From NCBI RefSeq assembly GCF_954871325.1, contig NW_027051069.1, positions 1 to 64,000 on the forward strand: a stretch of 64,000 nt of DNA, given 5' to 3'. Positions 12,197-24,543 of the stretch are shown here, piece by piece; the first letter of the stretch is position 1, and each line of letters begins with the position of its first letter. This DNA comes from Gordionus sp. m RMFG-2023. Its lineage: Eukaryota; Nematomorpha; Gordioida; Chordodea; Parachordodidae. Made by a program: the position numbers and the translations under genes. The notes under the pieces are model-generated. The model did no database searches, was not told the DNA's origin, and saw only the letters and a list, made by a program, of their open reading frames with translations.

Positions 12197-13498
12197 CATC
12201 TAAGCTGTTTTCGATAGAGAATTAAATTCTGAGTTGAATGATATAATTATATACAAAATTATGTTTACGATGTTAGCATTTCCCCGTTAAAAGTCTTTCG
12301 CGACAAAAAATTTATTTTGTGAACCGGAAACCTTAAAAATTACATCTAAGCGGTTTTGGATAGAGAATTATATCCTGAGTTCAATGATATAAATATATTC
12401 AAAATTACGTTTAAGATGTTAGCATTTCCCCTATAAATGTCTTTCGCGACAAAATATTTATTTTGTGAACCGGAAACGTAAAAAAATACATCTAAACGGT
12501 TTTGGATAGAGAATTAAATTCTAAGTTCAATGATATAATTATATTCAAAATTATGTTTAAGATGTTAGCATTTGACCTATAAATGTCTTTAGCGACAAAA
12601 TATTATTTTTGTGAACCGGAAACGTAAAAAAATACCTCTAAACGGTTTTAGATAGAGAATTATGTTCTGAGTTCAATGATATAAATATATTCAAAATTAC
12701 GTTTAAGATGTTAGCATTTCCCCTATAAATGTCTTTCGTGACAAAATATTTATTTTGTGAACCGGAAACGTAAAAAAATACATCTAAGCAGTTTTGGATA
12801 GAGAATTAAATTCTGAGTTCAATGATATAAACAAAATTATGTTTAAGATGTTAGACTTTCCCCTATAAATATCTTTCGCAACAAAAAAATTATTATGTGA
12901 ACCGGAAACGTAAAAAAATTCATCTAAGCGGTTTTGGATAGAGAATTATATTCTGAGTTCAAAGATATAAATATATTCAAAATTACGTTTAAGATGTTAG
13001 CATTTCCCCTATAAATGTCTTTCGTGACAAAATATTTATTTTGTGAACCGGAAACGTAAAAAAATACATCTAAGCAGTTTTGGATAGAGAATTAAATTCT
13101 GAGTTCAATGATATAAACAAAATTACGTTTAAGATGTTAGACTTTCCCCTATAAATGTCTTTCGCGACAAAAAAATTATTATGTGAACCGAAAAAGTAAA
13201 AAAATACATCTAAGCTGTTTTCGATAGAGAATTAAATTCTGAGTTCAATGATATAATTATATTCAAAATTATGTTTAAGATGTTAGCCTTTCTCCGTTAA
13301 AAGTCTTTCGCGACAAAAAATTTATTTTGTGAACTGGAAACCTTAAAAATTACATCTAAGCGGTTTTGGATAGAGAATAATATTCTCAGTTCAATGATAT
13401 AAATATATTCAAAAATACGTTAAAGATGTTAGCATTTCCCCTATAAATGTCTTTCGCGACAAAATATTTATTTTGTGAACCGGAAACGTAAAAAAATA
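12051..13498. repeat. 10-monomer module, 1448 bp, second copy
   Basis: Same order as the first copy, opening with a G-head/L-tail hybrid. Leaving it out makes the 9.6-14.5 kb region collinear with 54.8-58.3 kb: the distance from C to U is 4616 bp here and 3168 bp there, and the difference is exactly 1448. The insertion is therefore a later event in this lineage of the array. Confidence 0.9.
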
Positions 13499-14632
13499 CA
13501 TCTAAGCAGTTTTGGATAGAGAATTAAATTCTGAGTTCAATGATATAAACAAAATTATGTTTAAGATGTTAGACTTTCCCCTATAAATATCTTTCGCGAC
13601 AAAAAAATTATTATGTGAACCGGAAACGTAAAAAAATACATCTAAGCTGTTTTCGATAGAGAATTAAATCCTGAGTTCAATGATATAATTATATTCAAAA
13701 TTATGTTTAAGATATTAGCCTTTCCCCGTTAAAAGTCTTTCGCGAAAAAATATTTATTTTGTGAACCGGAAACTTTAAAAATTACATCTAAGCGGTTTTG
13801 GATAGAGAATTATATTCTCAGTTCAATGATATAAATATATTCAAAATTACGTTTAAGATGTTATCATTTCCTATATAAATGTCTTTCGTGACAAAACCGG
13901 AATAGTAGAAAAATACATCTAAGCAGTTTTGGATAGAGAATTAAATTCTGAGTTCAATGATATAAACAAAATTACGTTTAAGATGTTAGACTTTCCCCTA
14001 TAAATGTCTTTCGCGACAAAAAAATTATTATGTGAACCGGAAAAGTAAAAAAATACATCTAAGCTGTTTTCGATAGAGAATTAAATTCTGAGTTCAATGA
14101 TATAATTATATTCAAAATTATGTTTAAGATGTTAGCCTTTCCCCGTTAAAAGTCTTTCGCGACAAAAAATTTATTTTGTGAACCGGAAACCTTAAAAATT
14201 AAATCTAAGCGGTTTTGGATAGAGAATAATATTCTCAGTTCAATGATATAAATATATTCAAAAATACGTTAAAGATGTTAGACTTTCCCCTATAAATGTC
14301 TTTCGCGACAAAAAAATTATTTTATGAACCGGAAACGTAAAAATATTCTTCTAAGCAGTTTTGGATAGAGAATTAAATTCTGAGTTCAATGATATAAACA
14401 AAATTACGTTTTAGATGTTAGACCTTCCCCTATAAATGTATTTCGCGACAAAATATTATTTTGTGAACCTGAAACGTAAAAAAATACATCTAAACGGTTT
14501 TCGATAGAAAATTAAATTCTGAGTTCAATGATATAAATATATTCAAAATTACGTTTAAGATGTTAGCCTTTACCTTATAAATGTCTTTCGCGACAAATAA
14601 TTTATTTTGTGAACTGGAAACGTAAAAAAATA
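12921..14632. repeat. 12-monomer module, 1712 bp, first copy
   Basis: Order F J Q R G H I J K R' U V. All starts recur at +1712 bp (12921/14633, 13353/15065, 13499/15211, 14202/15914, 14348/16060, 14487/16199). R' at 14202 begins aaatctaag where the usual start is catctaag, a marker shared with R' at 54841 and 58009. Confidence 0.9.
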
Positions 14633-16344
14633 CATCTAAGCGGTTTTGGATAGAGAATTATATTCTGAGTTCAAAGATATAAATATATTCAAAATTACGT
14701 TTAAGATGTTAGCATTTCCCCTATAAATGTCTTTCGTGACAAAATATTTATTTTGTGAACCGGAAACGTAAAAAAATACATCTAAGCAGTTTTGGATAGA
14801 GAATTAAATTCTGAGTTCAATGATATAAACAAAATTACGTTTAAGATGTTAGACTTTCCCCTATAAATGTCTTTCGCGACAAAAAAATTATTATGTGAAC
14901 CGAAAAAGTAAAAAAATACATCTAAGCTGTTTTCGATAGAGAATTAAATTCTGAGTTCAATGATATAATTATATTCAAAATTATGTTTAAGATGTTAGCC
15001 TTTCTCCGTTAAAAGTCTTTCGCGACAAAAAATTTATTTTGTGAACTGGAAACCTTAAAAATTACATCTAAGCGGTTTTGGATAGAGAATAATATTCTCA
15101 GTTCAATGATATAAATATATTCAAAAATACGTTAAAGATGTTAGCATTTCCCCTATAAATGTCTTTCGCGACAAAATATTTATTTTGTGAACCGGAAACG
15201 TAAAAAAATACATCTAAGCAGTTTTGGATAGAGAATTAAATTCTGAGTTCAATGATATAAACAAAATTATGTTTAAGATGTTAGACTTTCCCCTATAAAT
15301 ATCTTTCGCGACAAAAAAATTATTATGTGAACCGGAAACGTAAAAAAATACATCTAAGCTGTTTTCGATAGAGAATTAAATCCTGAGTTCAATGATATAA
15401 TTATATTCAAAATTATGTTTAAGATATTAGCCTTTCCCCGTTAAAAGTCTTTCGCGAAAAAATATTTATTTTGTGAACCGGAAACTTTAAAAATTACATC
15501 TAAGCGGTTTTGGATAGAGAATTATATTCTCAGTTCAATGATATAAATATATTCAAAATTACGTTTAAGATGTTATCATTTCCTATATAAATGTCTTTCG
15601 TGACAAAACCGGAATAGTAGAAAAATACATCTAAGCAGTTTTGGATAGAGAATTAAATTCTGAGTTCAATGATGTAAACAAAATTACGTTTAAGATGTTA
15701 GACTTTCCCCTATAAATGTCTTTCGCGACAAAAAAATTATTATGTGAACCGGAAAAGTAAAAAAATACATCTAAGCTGTTTTCGATAGAGAATTAAATTC
15801 TGAGTTCAATGATATAATTATATTCAAAATTATGTTTAAGATGTTAGCCTTTCCCCGTTAAAAGTCTTTCGCGACAAAAAATTTATTTTGTGAACCGGAA
15901 ACCTTAAAAATTACATCTAAGCGGTTTTGGATAGAGAATAATATTCTCAGTTCAATGATATAAATATATTCAAAAATACGTTAAAGATGTTAGACTTTCC
16001 CCTATAAATGTCTTTCGCGAAAAAAAAATTATTTTATGAACCGGAAACGTAAAAATATTCTTCTAAGCAGTTTTGGATAGAGAATTAAATTCTGAGTTCA
16101 ATGATATAAACAAAATTACGTTTTAGATGTTAGACCTTCCCCTATAAATGTATTTCGCGACAAAATATTATTTTGTGAACCTGAAACGTAAAAAAATACA
16201 TCTAAACGGTTTTCGATAGAAAATTAAATTCTGAGTTCAATGATATAAATATATTCAAAATTACGTTTAAGATGTTAGCCTTTACCTTATAAATGTCTTT
16301 CGCGACAAATAATTTATTTTGTGAACTGGAAACGTAAAAAAATA
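14633..16344. repeat. 12-monomer module, 1712 bp, second copy
   Basis: Same order as the first copy. The join is V (14487) followed directly by F (14633), an order not seen in the rest of the array. J at 15628 has a private gatgtaaac change. The next monomer, W at 16345, resumes the regular order. Confidence 0.9.
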
Positions 16345-17499
16345 CATCTAAGCGGTTTTGGATAGAGAATTAAATTCTGAGTTCAATGATATAACCAAAA
16401 TTACGTTTAAGATGTTAGACTTTCCCCTATAAATGTCTTTCGCGACAAAAAAATTATCATGTGAACCGGAAACGTAAAAAAATACATCTAAGCTGTTTTT
16501 GATAGAGAATTAAATTCTGAGTTCAATGATATAAATATATTAAAAATTACGTTTAAGATGTTAGCCTTTACCTTATAAATGTCTTTCGCTACAAATTATT
16601 TATTTTGTGAACCGGAAACGTAAAAAAATACATCTAAGCGGTTTTGGATAGAGAATTAAATTCTGAGTTCAATGATTAAATTATATTCAAAATTACGTTT
16701 AAGATGTTAGCCTTTCCCCAATAAATGTCTTTCCCGACAAAAAATTATTTTGTGAACCGGAAATGTAAAAAATTACATCTAAGCGGTTTTGGATAGAGAA
16801 TTAAATTCTGAGTTCAATGATTAAATTATATTAAAAATTACGTTTAAGATGTTAGCCTTTGCCCTATAAATGTCTTTCGCGACAAAATATTTATTTTGTG
16901 AACCGGAAACGTAAAAAAATAGATCTAAACGGTTTTGGATAGAGAATTAAATTCTGAGTTCAATGATATAATTATATTCAAAATTATGTTTAAGATGTTA
17001 GCATTTCATCTATAAATGTCTTTCGCGACAAAATATTTATTTTGTGAACCGGAAACGTAAAAAAACTCATCTAAGCGGTTTTGGATAGAGAATTACATTC
17101 TGAGTTCAATGATATAAATATTCAAAATTACGTTTAAGATGTTAGCCTTTCCCCTATAAATGTATTTCGCGACAAATTATTTATTTGGTGAACCGGAAAC
17201 GTAAAAAAATACATCTAAACGGTTTTGGATAGAGAATTATATTATCAGTTCAATGATATAAATATATTCAAAATTACGTTTAAGATGTTAGTATTTCCCC
17301 TATAAATATCTTTGACAAAATATTTATTTTGTGAACCGTAAACGTAAAAAAATACATCTAAACGGTTTGGGATAGAGAATTAAATTCTGAGTTCAATGAT
17401 ATAAATATATTCAAGATTACGTTTAAGATGTTAGCCTTTCCCCTATAAATGAATTTCGCGACAAAATATTTATTTTGTGAACCGGAAAATTAAAAATTA
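16060..17499. repeat. Full U-V-W-X-Y-Z-A-B-C-D run; key to these types
   Basis: Ten monomers in the longest form of the order. U (16060): ttttagatgttagacc, gaacctgaaac. V (16199): tttcgatagaaaatt, gaactggaaacg. W (16345): aaccaaaattacg (aaacaaaattacg elsewhere), attatcatg. X (16485): gtttttgatag, tattaaaaatt, cgctacaaatt. Y (16631): gattaaattatattc, ccccaataaatg, ttcccgac. Z (16776): gattaaattatatta, tttgccctat. A (16922): agatctaaacgg, catttcatct. B (17068): attacattctgag, atttggtgaacc. C (17212): tattatcag, gtctttgac, ccgtaaacg. D (17355): ggtttgggatag, caagattacg, aatgaatttcg. The same run is at 22955-24106 (to B), 28419-29719 (V to D) and 60730-61882 (shortened at A/B and C/D). Confidence 0.85.
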
Positions 17500-19504
17500 C
17501 ATCTAAGCGGTTTTGGATAGAGAATTAAATTCTGAGTTCAATGATATAAATATATTCAAAATTACGTTTAAGATGTTAGACTTTCCCCTATAATAGTCTT
17601 TCGCGACAAAAAAATTATTATTTGAACCGGAAACGTAAAAAAATACATCTAAGCTGTTTTCTATAGAGAATTAAATTCTGAGTTGAATGATATAATTATA
17701 TACAAAATTATGTTTACGATGTTAGCATTTCCCCGTTAAAAGTCTTTCGCGACAAAAAATTTATTTTGTGAACCGGAAACCTTAAAAATTACATCTAAGC
17801 GGTTTTGGATAGAGAATTATATCCTGAGTTCAATGATATAAATATATTCAAAATTACGTTTAAGATGTTAGCATTTCCCCTATAAATGTCTTTCGCGACA
17901 AAATATTTATTTTGTGAACCGGAAACGTAAAAAAATACATCTAAACGGTTTTAGATAGAGAATTAAATTCTAAGTTCAATGATATAATTATATTCAAAAT
18001 TATGTTTAAGATGTTAGTATTTGACCTATAAATGTCTTTAGCGACAAAATATTATTTTTGTGAACCGGAAACGTAAAAAAATACCTCTAAACGGTTTTAG
18101 ATAGAGAATTATGTTCTGAGTTCAATGATATAAATATATTCAAAATTACGTTTAAGATGTTAGCATTTCCCCTATAAATGTCTTTCGTGACAAAATATTT
18201 ATTTTGTGAACTGGAAACGTAAAAAAATACATCTAAGCAGTTTTGGATAGAGAATTAAATTCTGAGTTCAATGATATAAACAAAATTATGTTTAAGATGT
18301 TAGACTTTCCCCTATAAATATCTTTCGCAACAAAAAAATTATTATGTGAACCGGAAACGTAAAAAAATTCATCTAAACGGTTTTAGATAGAGAATTATGT
18401 TCTGAGTTCAATGATATAAATATATTCAAAATTACGTTTAAGATGTTAGCATTTCCCCTATAAATGTCTTTCGTGACAAAATATTTATTTTGTGAACCGG
18501 AAACGTAAAAAAATACATCTAAGCAGTTTTGGATAGAGAATTAAATTCTGAGTTCAATGATATAAACAAAATTATGTTTAAGATGTTAGACTTTCCCCTA
18601 TAAATATCTTTCGCAACAAAAAAATTATTATGTGAACCGGAAACGTAAAAAAATTCATCTAAGCGGTTTAGGATAGAGAATTATATTCTGAGTTCAAAGA
18701 TATAAATATATTCAAAATTACGTTTAAGATGTTAGCATTTCCCCTATAAATGTCTTTAGTGACAAAATATTTATTTTGTGAACCGGAAACGTAAAATAAT
18801 ACATCTAAGCAGTTTTGGATAGAGAATTAAATTCTGAGTTCAATGATATAAACAAAATTATGTTTAAGATGTTAGACTTTCCCCTATAAATATCTTTCGC
18901 GACAAAAAAATTATTATGTGAACCGGAAACGTAAAAAAATACATCTAAGCTGTTTTCGATAGAGAATTAAATCCTGAGTTCAATGATATAATTATATTCA
19001 AAATTATGTTTAAGATATTAGCCTTTCCCCGTTAAAAGTCTTTCGCGAAAAAATATTTATTTTGTGAACCGGAAACTTTAAAAATTACATCTAAGCGGTT
19101 TTGGATAGAGAATTATATTCTCAGTTCAATGATATAAATATATTCAAAATTACGTTTAAGATGTTATCATTTCCTATATAAATGTCTTTCGTGACAAAAC
19201 CGGAATAGTAGAAAAATATATCTAAGCAGTTTTGGATAGAGAATTAAATTCTGAGTTCAATGATATAAACAAAATTACGTTTAAGATGTTAGACTTTCCC
19301 CTATAAATGTCTTTCGCGACAAAAAAATTATTATGTGAACCGGAAAAGTAAAAAAATACATCTAAGCTGTTTTCGATAGAGAATTAAATTCTGAGTTCAA
19401 TGATATAATTATATTCAAAATTATGTTTAAGATGTTAGCCTTTCCCCGTTAAAAGTCTTTCGCGACAAAAAATTTATTTTGTGAACCGGAAACCTTAAAA
19501 ATTA
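17500..19504. repeat. 14-monomer module, 2005 bp; key to types L-P and E-K
   Basis: Order L M N O P E P E F G H I J K. L: ctataatagtc, attatttgaacc. M: gagttgaatg, atatacaaaa, tttacgatg. N: attatatcctgag. O: aaattctaag, tttgacctat, ctttagcg. P: acctctaaacggttttag, attatgttctgag. E: aaacaaaattatg, cgcaac. F: gttcaaag, cgtgac. G: like E but atatctttcgcgac. H: aaatcctgag, gatattag, cgcgaaaaaat. I: tatcatttcctat, accggaatagtag. J: aaacaaaattacg, ggaaaagt. K: ccgttaaaagtc, ggaaacctt. Position 18370 is a P where other 14-mers have F; the two types share a tail, so a crossover or conversion could swap them. Confidence 0.85.
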
Positions 19505-21221
19505 CATCTAAGCGGTTTTGGATAGAGAATTAAATTCTGAGTTCAATGATATAAATATATTCAAAATTACGTTTAAGATGTTAGACTTTCCCCTATAATA
19601 GTCTTTCGCGACAAAAAAATTATTATTTGAACCGGAAACGTAAAAAAATACATCTAAGCTGTATTCGATAGAGAATTAAATTCTGAGTTGAATGATATAA
19701 TTATATACAAAATTATGTTTACGATGTTAGCATTTCCCCGTTAAAAGTCTTTCGCGACAAAAAATTTATTTTGTGAACCGGAAACCTTAAAAATTACATC
19801 TAAGCGGTTTTGGATAGAGAATTATATCCTGAGTTCAATGATATAAATATATTCAAAATTACGTTTAAGATGTTAGCATTTCCCCTATATATGTCTTTCG
19901 CGACAAAATATGTATTTTGTGAACCGGAAACGTAAAAAAATACATCTAAACGGTTTTGGATAGAGAATTAAATTCTAAGTTCAATGATATAATTATATTC
20001 AAAATTATGTTTAAGATGTTAGCATTTGACCTATAAATGTCTTTAGCGACAAAATATTATTTTTGTGAACCGGAAACGTAAAAAAATACCTCTAAACGGT
20101 TTTAGATAGAGAATTATGTTCTGAGTTCAATGATATAAATATATTCAAAATTACGTTTAAGATGTTAGCATTTCCCCTATAAATGTCTTTCGTGACAAAA
20201 TATTTATTTTGTGAACCGGAAACGTAAAAAAATACATCTATACAGTTTTGGATAGAGAATTAAATTCTGAGTTCAATGATATAAACAAAATTATGTTTAA
20301 GATGTTAGACTTTCCCCTATAAATATCTTTCGCAACAAATAAATTATTATGTGAACCGAAAACGTAAAAAAATTCATCTAAGCGGTTTTGGATAGAGAAT
20401 TATATTCTGAGTTCAAAGATATAAATATATTCAAAATTACGTTTAAGATGTTAGCATTTCCCCTATAAATGTCTTTCGTGACAAAATATTTATTTTGTGA
20501 ACCGGAAACGTAAAAAAATACATCTAAGCAGTTTTGGATAGAGAATTAAATTCTGAGTTCAATGATATAAACAAAATTATGTTTAAGATGTTAGACTTTC
20601 CCCTATAAATATCTTTCGCAACAAAAAAATTATTATGTGAACCGGAAACGTAAAAAAATTCATCTAAGCGGTTTTGGATAGAGAATTATATTCTGAGTTC
20701 AAAGATATAAATATATTCAAAATTACGTTTAAGATGTTAGCATTTACCCTATAAATGTCTTTCGTGACAAAATATTTATTTTGTGAACCGGAAACGTAAA
20801 AAAATACATCTAAGCAGTTTTGGATAGAGAATTAAATTCTGAGTTCAATGATATAAACAAAATTATGTTTAAAATGTTAGACTTTCCCCTATAATTATCT
20901 TTCGCGACAAAAAAATTATTATGTGAACCGGAAACGTAAAAAAATACATCTAAGCTGTTTTCGATAGAGAATTAAATCCTGAGTTCAATGATATAATTAT
21001 ATTCATAATTATGTTTAAGATATTAGCCTTTCCCCGTTTAAAGTCTTTCGCGAAAAAATATTTATTTTGTGAACCGGAAACTAAAAATTACATCTAAGCG
21101 GTTTTGGATAGAGAATTATATTCTCAGTTCAATGATATAAATATATTCAAAATTACGTTTAAGATGTTATCATTTCCTATATAAATGTCTTTCGTGACAA
21201 AACCGGAATAGTAGAAAAATA
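19505..21221. repeat. 14-monomer module, second copy (partial)
   Basis: Order L M N O P E F E F G H I. Starts recur at +2005 bp from 17500 to 18230. The copy collects several private changes: ctatatatg and tatgtatttt near 19890-19915, ctatacagtt at 20235, cgtttaaag near 21037, and a 2-bp loss in the tail of H at about 21081. Confidence 0.8.
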
Positions 21222-21945
21222 CATCTAAGCAGTTTTGGATAGAGAATTAAATTCTGAGTTCAATGATATAAACAAAATTATGTTTAAGATGTTAGACTTT
21301 CCCCTATAAATATCTTTCGCGACAAAAAAATTATTATGTGAACCGGAAACGTAAAAAAATACATCTAAGCTGTTTTCGATAGAGAATTAAATCCTGAGTT
21401 CAATGATATAATTATATTCAAAATTATGTTTAAGATGTTAGCCTTTCCCCGTTAAAAGTCTTTCGCGACAAAAAATTTATTTTGTGAACCGGAAACCTTA
21501 AAAATTACATCTAAGCGGTTTTGGATAGAGAATTAAATTCTGAGTTCAATGATATAAATATATTCAAAATTACGTTTAAGATGTTAGACTTTCCCCTATA
21601 AATGTCTTTCGCGACAAAAAAATTATTATGTGAACCGGAAAAGTAAAAAAATACATCTAAGCTGTTTTCGATAGAGAATTAAATTCTGAGTTCAATGATA
21701 TAATTATATTCAAAATTATGTTTAAGATGTTAGCCTTTCCCCGTTAAAAGTCTTTCGCGACAAAAAATTTATTTTGTGAACCGGAAACCTTAAAAATTAC
21801 ATCTAAGCGGTTTTGGATAGAGAATTAAATTCTGAGTTCAATGATATAAATATATTCAAAATTACGTTTAAGATGTTAGCATTTCCCCTATAAATGTCTT
21901 TCGCGACAAAATATTTATTTTGTGAACCGGAAACGTAAAAAAATA
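21222..21945. repeat. Scrambled patch of five monomers with hybrids
   Basis: Order G (21222), H-head/K-tail (21362), L-head/J-tail (21508), K (21654), L-head/N-tail (21800). The usual order after I would be J K L. Two consecutive hybrids and a repeated K suggest a small local duplication laid over the 2005-bp module. Confidence 0.7.
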
Positions 21946-24141
21946 CATCTAAACGGTTTTGGATAGAGAATTAAATTCTAAGTTCAATGATATAATTATA
22001 TTCAAAATTATGTTTAAGATGTTAGCATTTGACCTATAAATGTCTTTAGCGACAAAATATTATTTTTGTGAACCGGAAACGTAAAAAAATACCTCTAAAC
22101 GGTTTTAGATAGAGAATTATGTTCTGAGTTCAATGATATAAATATATTCAAAATTACGTTTAAGATGTTAGCATTTCCCCTATAAATGTCTTTCGTGACA
22201 AAATATTTATTTTGTGAACCGGAAACGTAAAAAAATACATCTAAGCAGTTTTGGATAGAGAATTAAATTCTGAGTTCAATGATATAAACAAAATTATGTT
22301 TAATATGTTAGACTTTCCCCTATAAATATCTTTCGCAACAAAAAAATTATTATGTGAACCGGAAACGTAAAAAAATTTATCTAAGCGGTTTTGGATAGAG
22401 AATTATATTCTGAGTTCAAAGATATAAATATATTCAAAATTACGTTTAAGATGTTAGCATTTCCCCTATAAATGTCTTTCGTGACAAAATATTTATTTTG
22501 TGAACCGCAAACGTAAAAAATACATCTAAGCAGTTTTGGATAGAGAATTAAATTCTGAGTTCAATGATATAAACAAAATTACGTTTAAGATGTTAGACTT
22601 TCCCCTATAAATGTCTTTCGCGACAAAAAAATTATTATGTGAACCGGAAAAGTAAAAAAATACATCTAAGCTGTTTTCGATAGAGAATTAAATTCTGAGT
22701 TCAATGATATAATTATATTCAAAATTATGTTTAAGATGTTAGCCTTTCCCCGTTAAAAGTCTTTCGCGACAAAAAATTTATTTTGTGAACCGGAAACCTT
22801 AAAAATTACATCTAAGCGGTTTTGGATAGAGAATAATATTCTCAGTTCAATGATATAAATATATTCAAAAATACGTTAAAGATGTTAGACTTTCCCCTAT
22901 AAATGTCTTTCGCGACAAAAAAATTATTTTATGAACCGGAAACGTAAAAATATTCTTCTAAGCAGTTTTGGATAGAGAATTAAATTCTGAGTTCAATGAT
23001 ATAAACAAAATTACGTTTTAGATGTTAGACCTTCCCCTATAAATGTATTTCGCGACAAAATATTATTTTGTGAACCTGAAACGTAAAAAAATACATCTAA
23101 ACGGTTTTCGATAGAAAATTAAATTCTGAGTTCAATGATATAAATATATTCAAAATTACGTTTAAGATGTTAGCCTTTACCTTATAAATGTCTTTCGCGA
23201 CAAATAATTTATTTTGTGAACTGGAAACGTAAAAAAATACATCTAAGCGGTTTTGGATAGAGAATTAAATTCTGAGTTCAATGATATAAACAAAATTACG
23301 TTTAAGATGTTAGACTTTCCCCTATAAATGTCTTTCGCGACAAAAAAATTATCATGTGAACCGGAAACGTAAAAAAATACATCTAAGCTGTTTTTGATAG
23401 AGAATTAAATTCTGAGTTCAATGATATAAATATATTAAAAATTACGTTTAAGATGTTAGCCTTTACCTTATAAATGTCTTTCGCTACAAATTATTTATTT
23501 TGTGAACCGGAAACGTAAAAAAATACATCTAAGCGGTTTTGGATAGAGAATTAAATTCTGAGTTCAATGATTAAATTATATTCAAAATTACGTTTAAGAT
23601 GTTAGCCTTTCCCCAATAAATGTCTTTCCCGACAAAAAATTATTTTGTGAACCGGAAATGTAAAAAATTACATCTAAGCGGTTTTGGATAGAGAATTAAA
23701 TTCTGAGTTCAATGATTAAATTATATTAAAAATTACGTTTAAGATGTTAGCCTTTGCCCTATAAATGTCTTTCGCGACAAAATATTTATTTTGTGAACCG
23801 GAAACGTAAAAAAATAGATCTAAACGGTTTTGGATAGAGAATTAAATTCTGAGTTCAATGATATAATTATATTCAAAATTATGTTTAAGATGTTAGCATT
23901 TCATCTATAAATGTCTTTCGCGACAAAATATTTATTTTGTGAACCGGAAACGTAAAAAAACTCATCTAAGCGGTTTTGGATAGAGAATTACATTCTGAGT
24001 TCAATGATATAAATATTCAAAATTACGTTTAAGATGTTAGCCTTTCCCCTATAAATGTATTTCGCGACAAATTATTTATTTGGTGAACCGGAAACGTAAA
24101 AAAATACATCTAAACGGTTTTGGATAGAGAATTATATTATC

Positions 24142-24311
24142 AGTTCAATGATATAATTATATTCAAAATTATGTTTAAGATGTTAGCATTTGACCTATAA
24201 ATGTCTTTAGCGACAAAATATTATTTTTGTGAACCGGAAACGTAAAAAAATACCTCTAAACGGTTTTAGATAGAGAATTATGTTCTGAGTTCAATGATAT
24301 AAATATATTCA
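24142..24311. repeat. In-register conversion-like patch: O/P sequence inside C-D
   Basis: The monomer at 24107 starts as C (tattatcag), then becomes O (ataattatattc, tttgacctat, ctttagcg). The next starts as P (acctctaaac, attatgttctgag), then becomes D (caagattacg, aatgaatttcg). Flanking C and D types are otherwise in place. About 130-170 bp of O-P sequence thus replaces the matching C-D sequence with no change of register. Both edges fall in the gttcaatgatata region of the monomer. Confidence 0.7.
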
Positions 24312-24397
24312 AGATTACGTTTAAGATGTTAGCCTTTCCCCTATAAATGAATTTCGCGACAAAATATTTATTTTGTGAACCGGAAAATTAAAAATTA

Positions 24398-24543
24398 CAT
24401 CTAAGCGGTTTTGGATAGAGAATTATATCCTGAGTTCAATGATATAAATATATTCAAAATTACGTTTAAGATGTTAGCATTTCCCCTATAAATGTCTTTC
24501 GCGACAAATTATTTATTTGGTGAACCGGAAACGTAAAAAAATA
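24398..24543. repeat. N monomer with a B-type tail
   Basis: Head and middle are type N (attatatcctgag, gcatttcccc, gtctttcgcg), but the tail reads caaattatttatttggtg as in type B. It lies close to the conversion-like patch at 24142-24311 and may belong to the same event. Confidence 0.6.

Larger units (their letters stand above)
21946..24543. repeat. 18-monomer module, 2598 bp, first copy
   Basis: Order O P E F J K R' U V W X Y Z A B C/O P/D N. Starts recur at +2598 bp from 21946/24544 to 23380/25978. J at 22523 and at 25121 share a 1-bp-shorter tail, inherited from the preceding F (accgcaaacgtaaaaaatac). That supports duplication by copy and not chance similarity. Confidence 0.88.
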
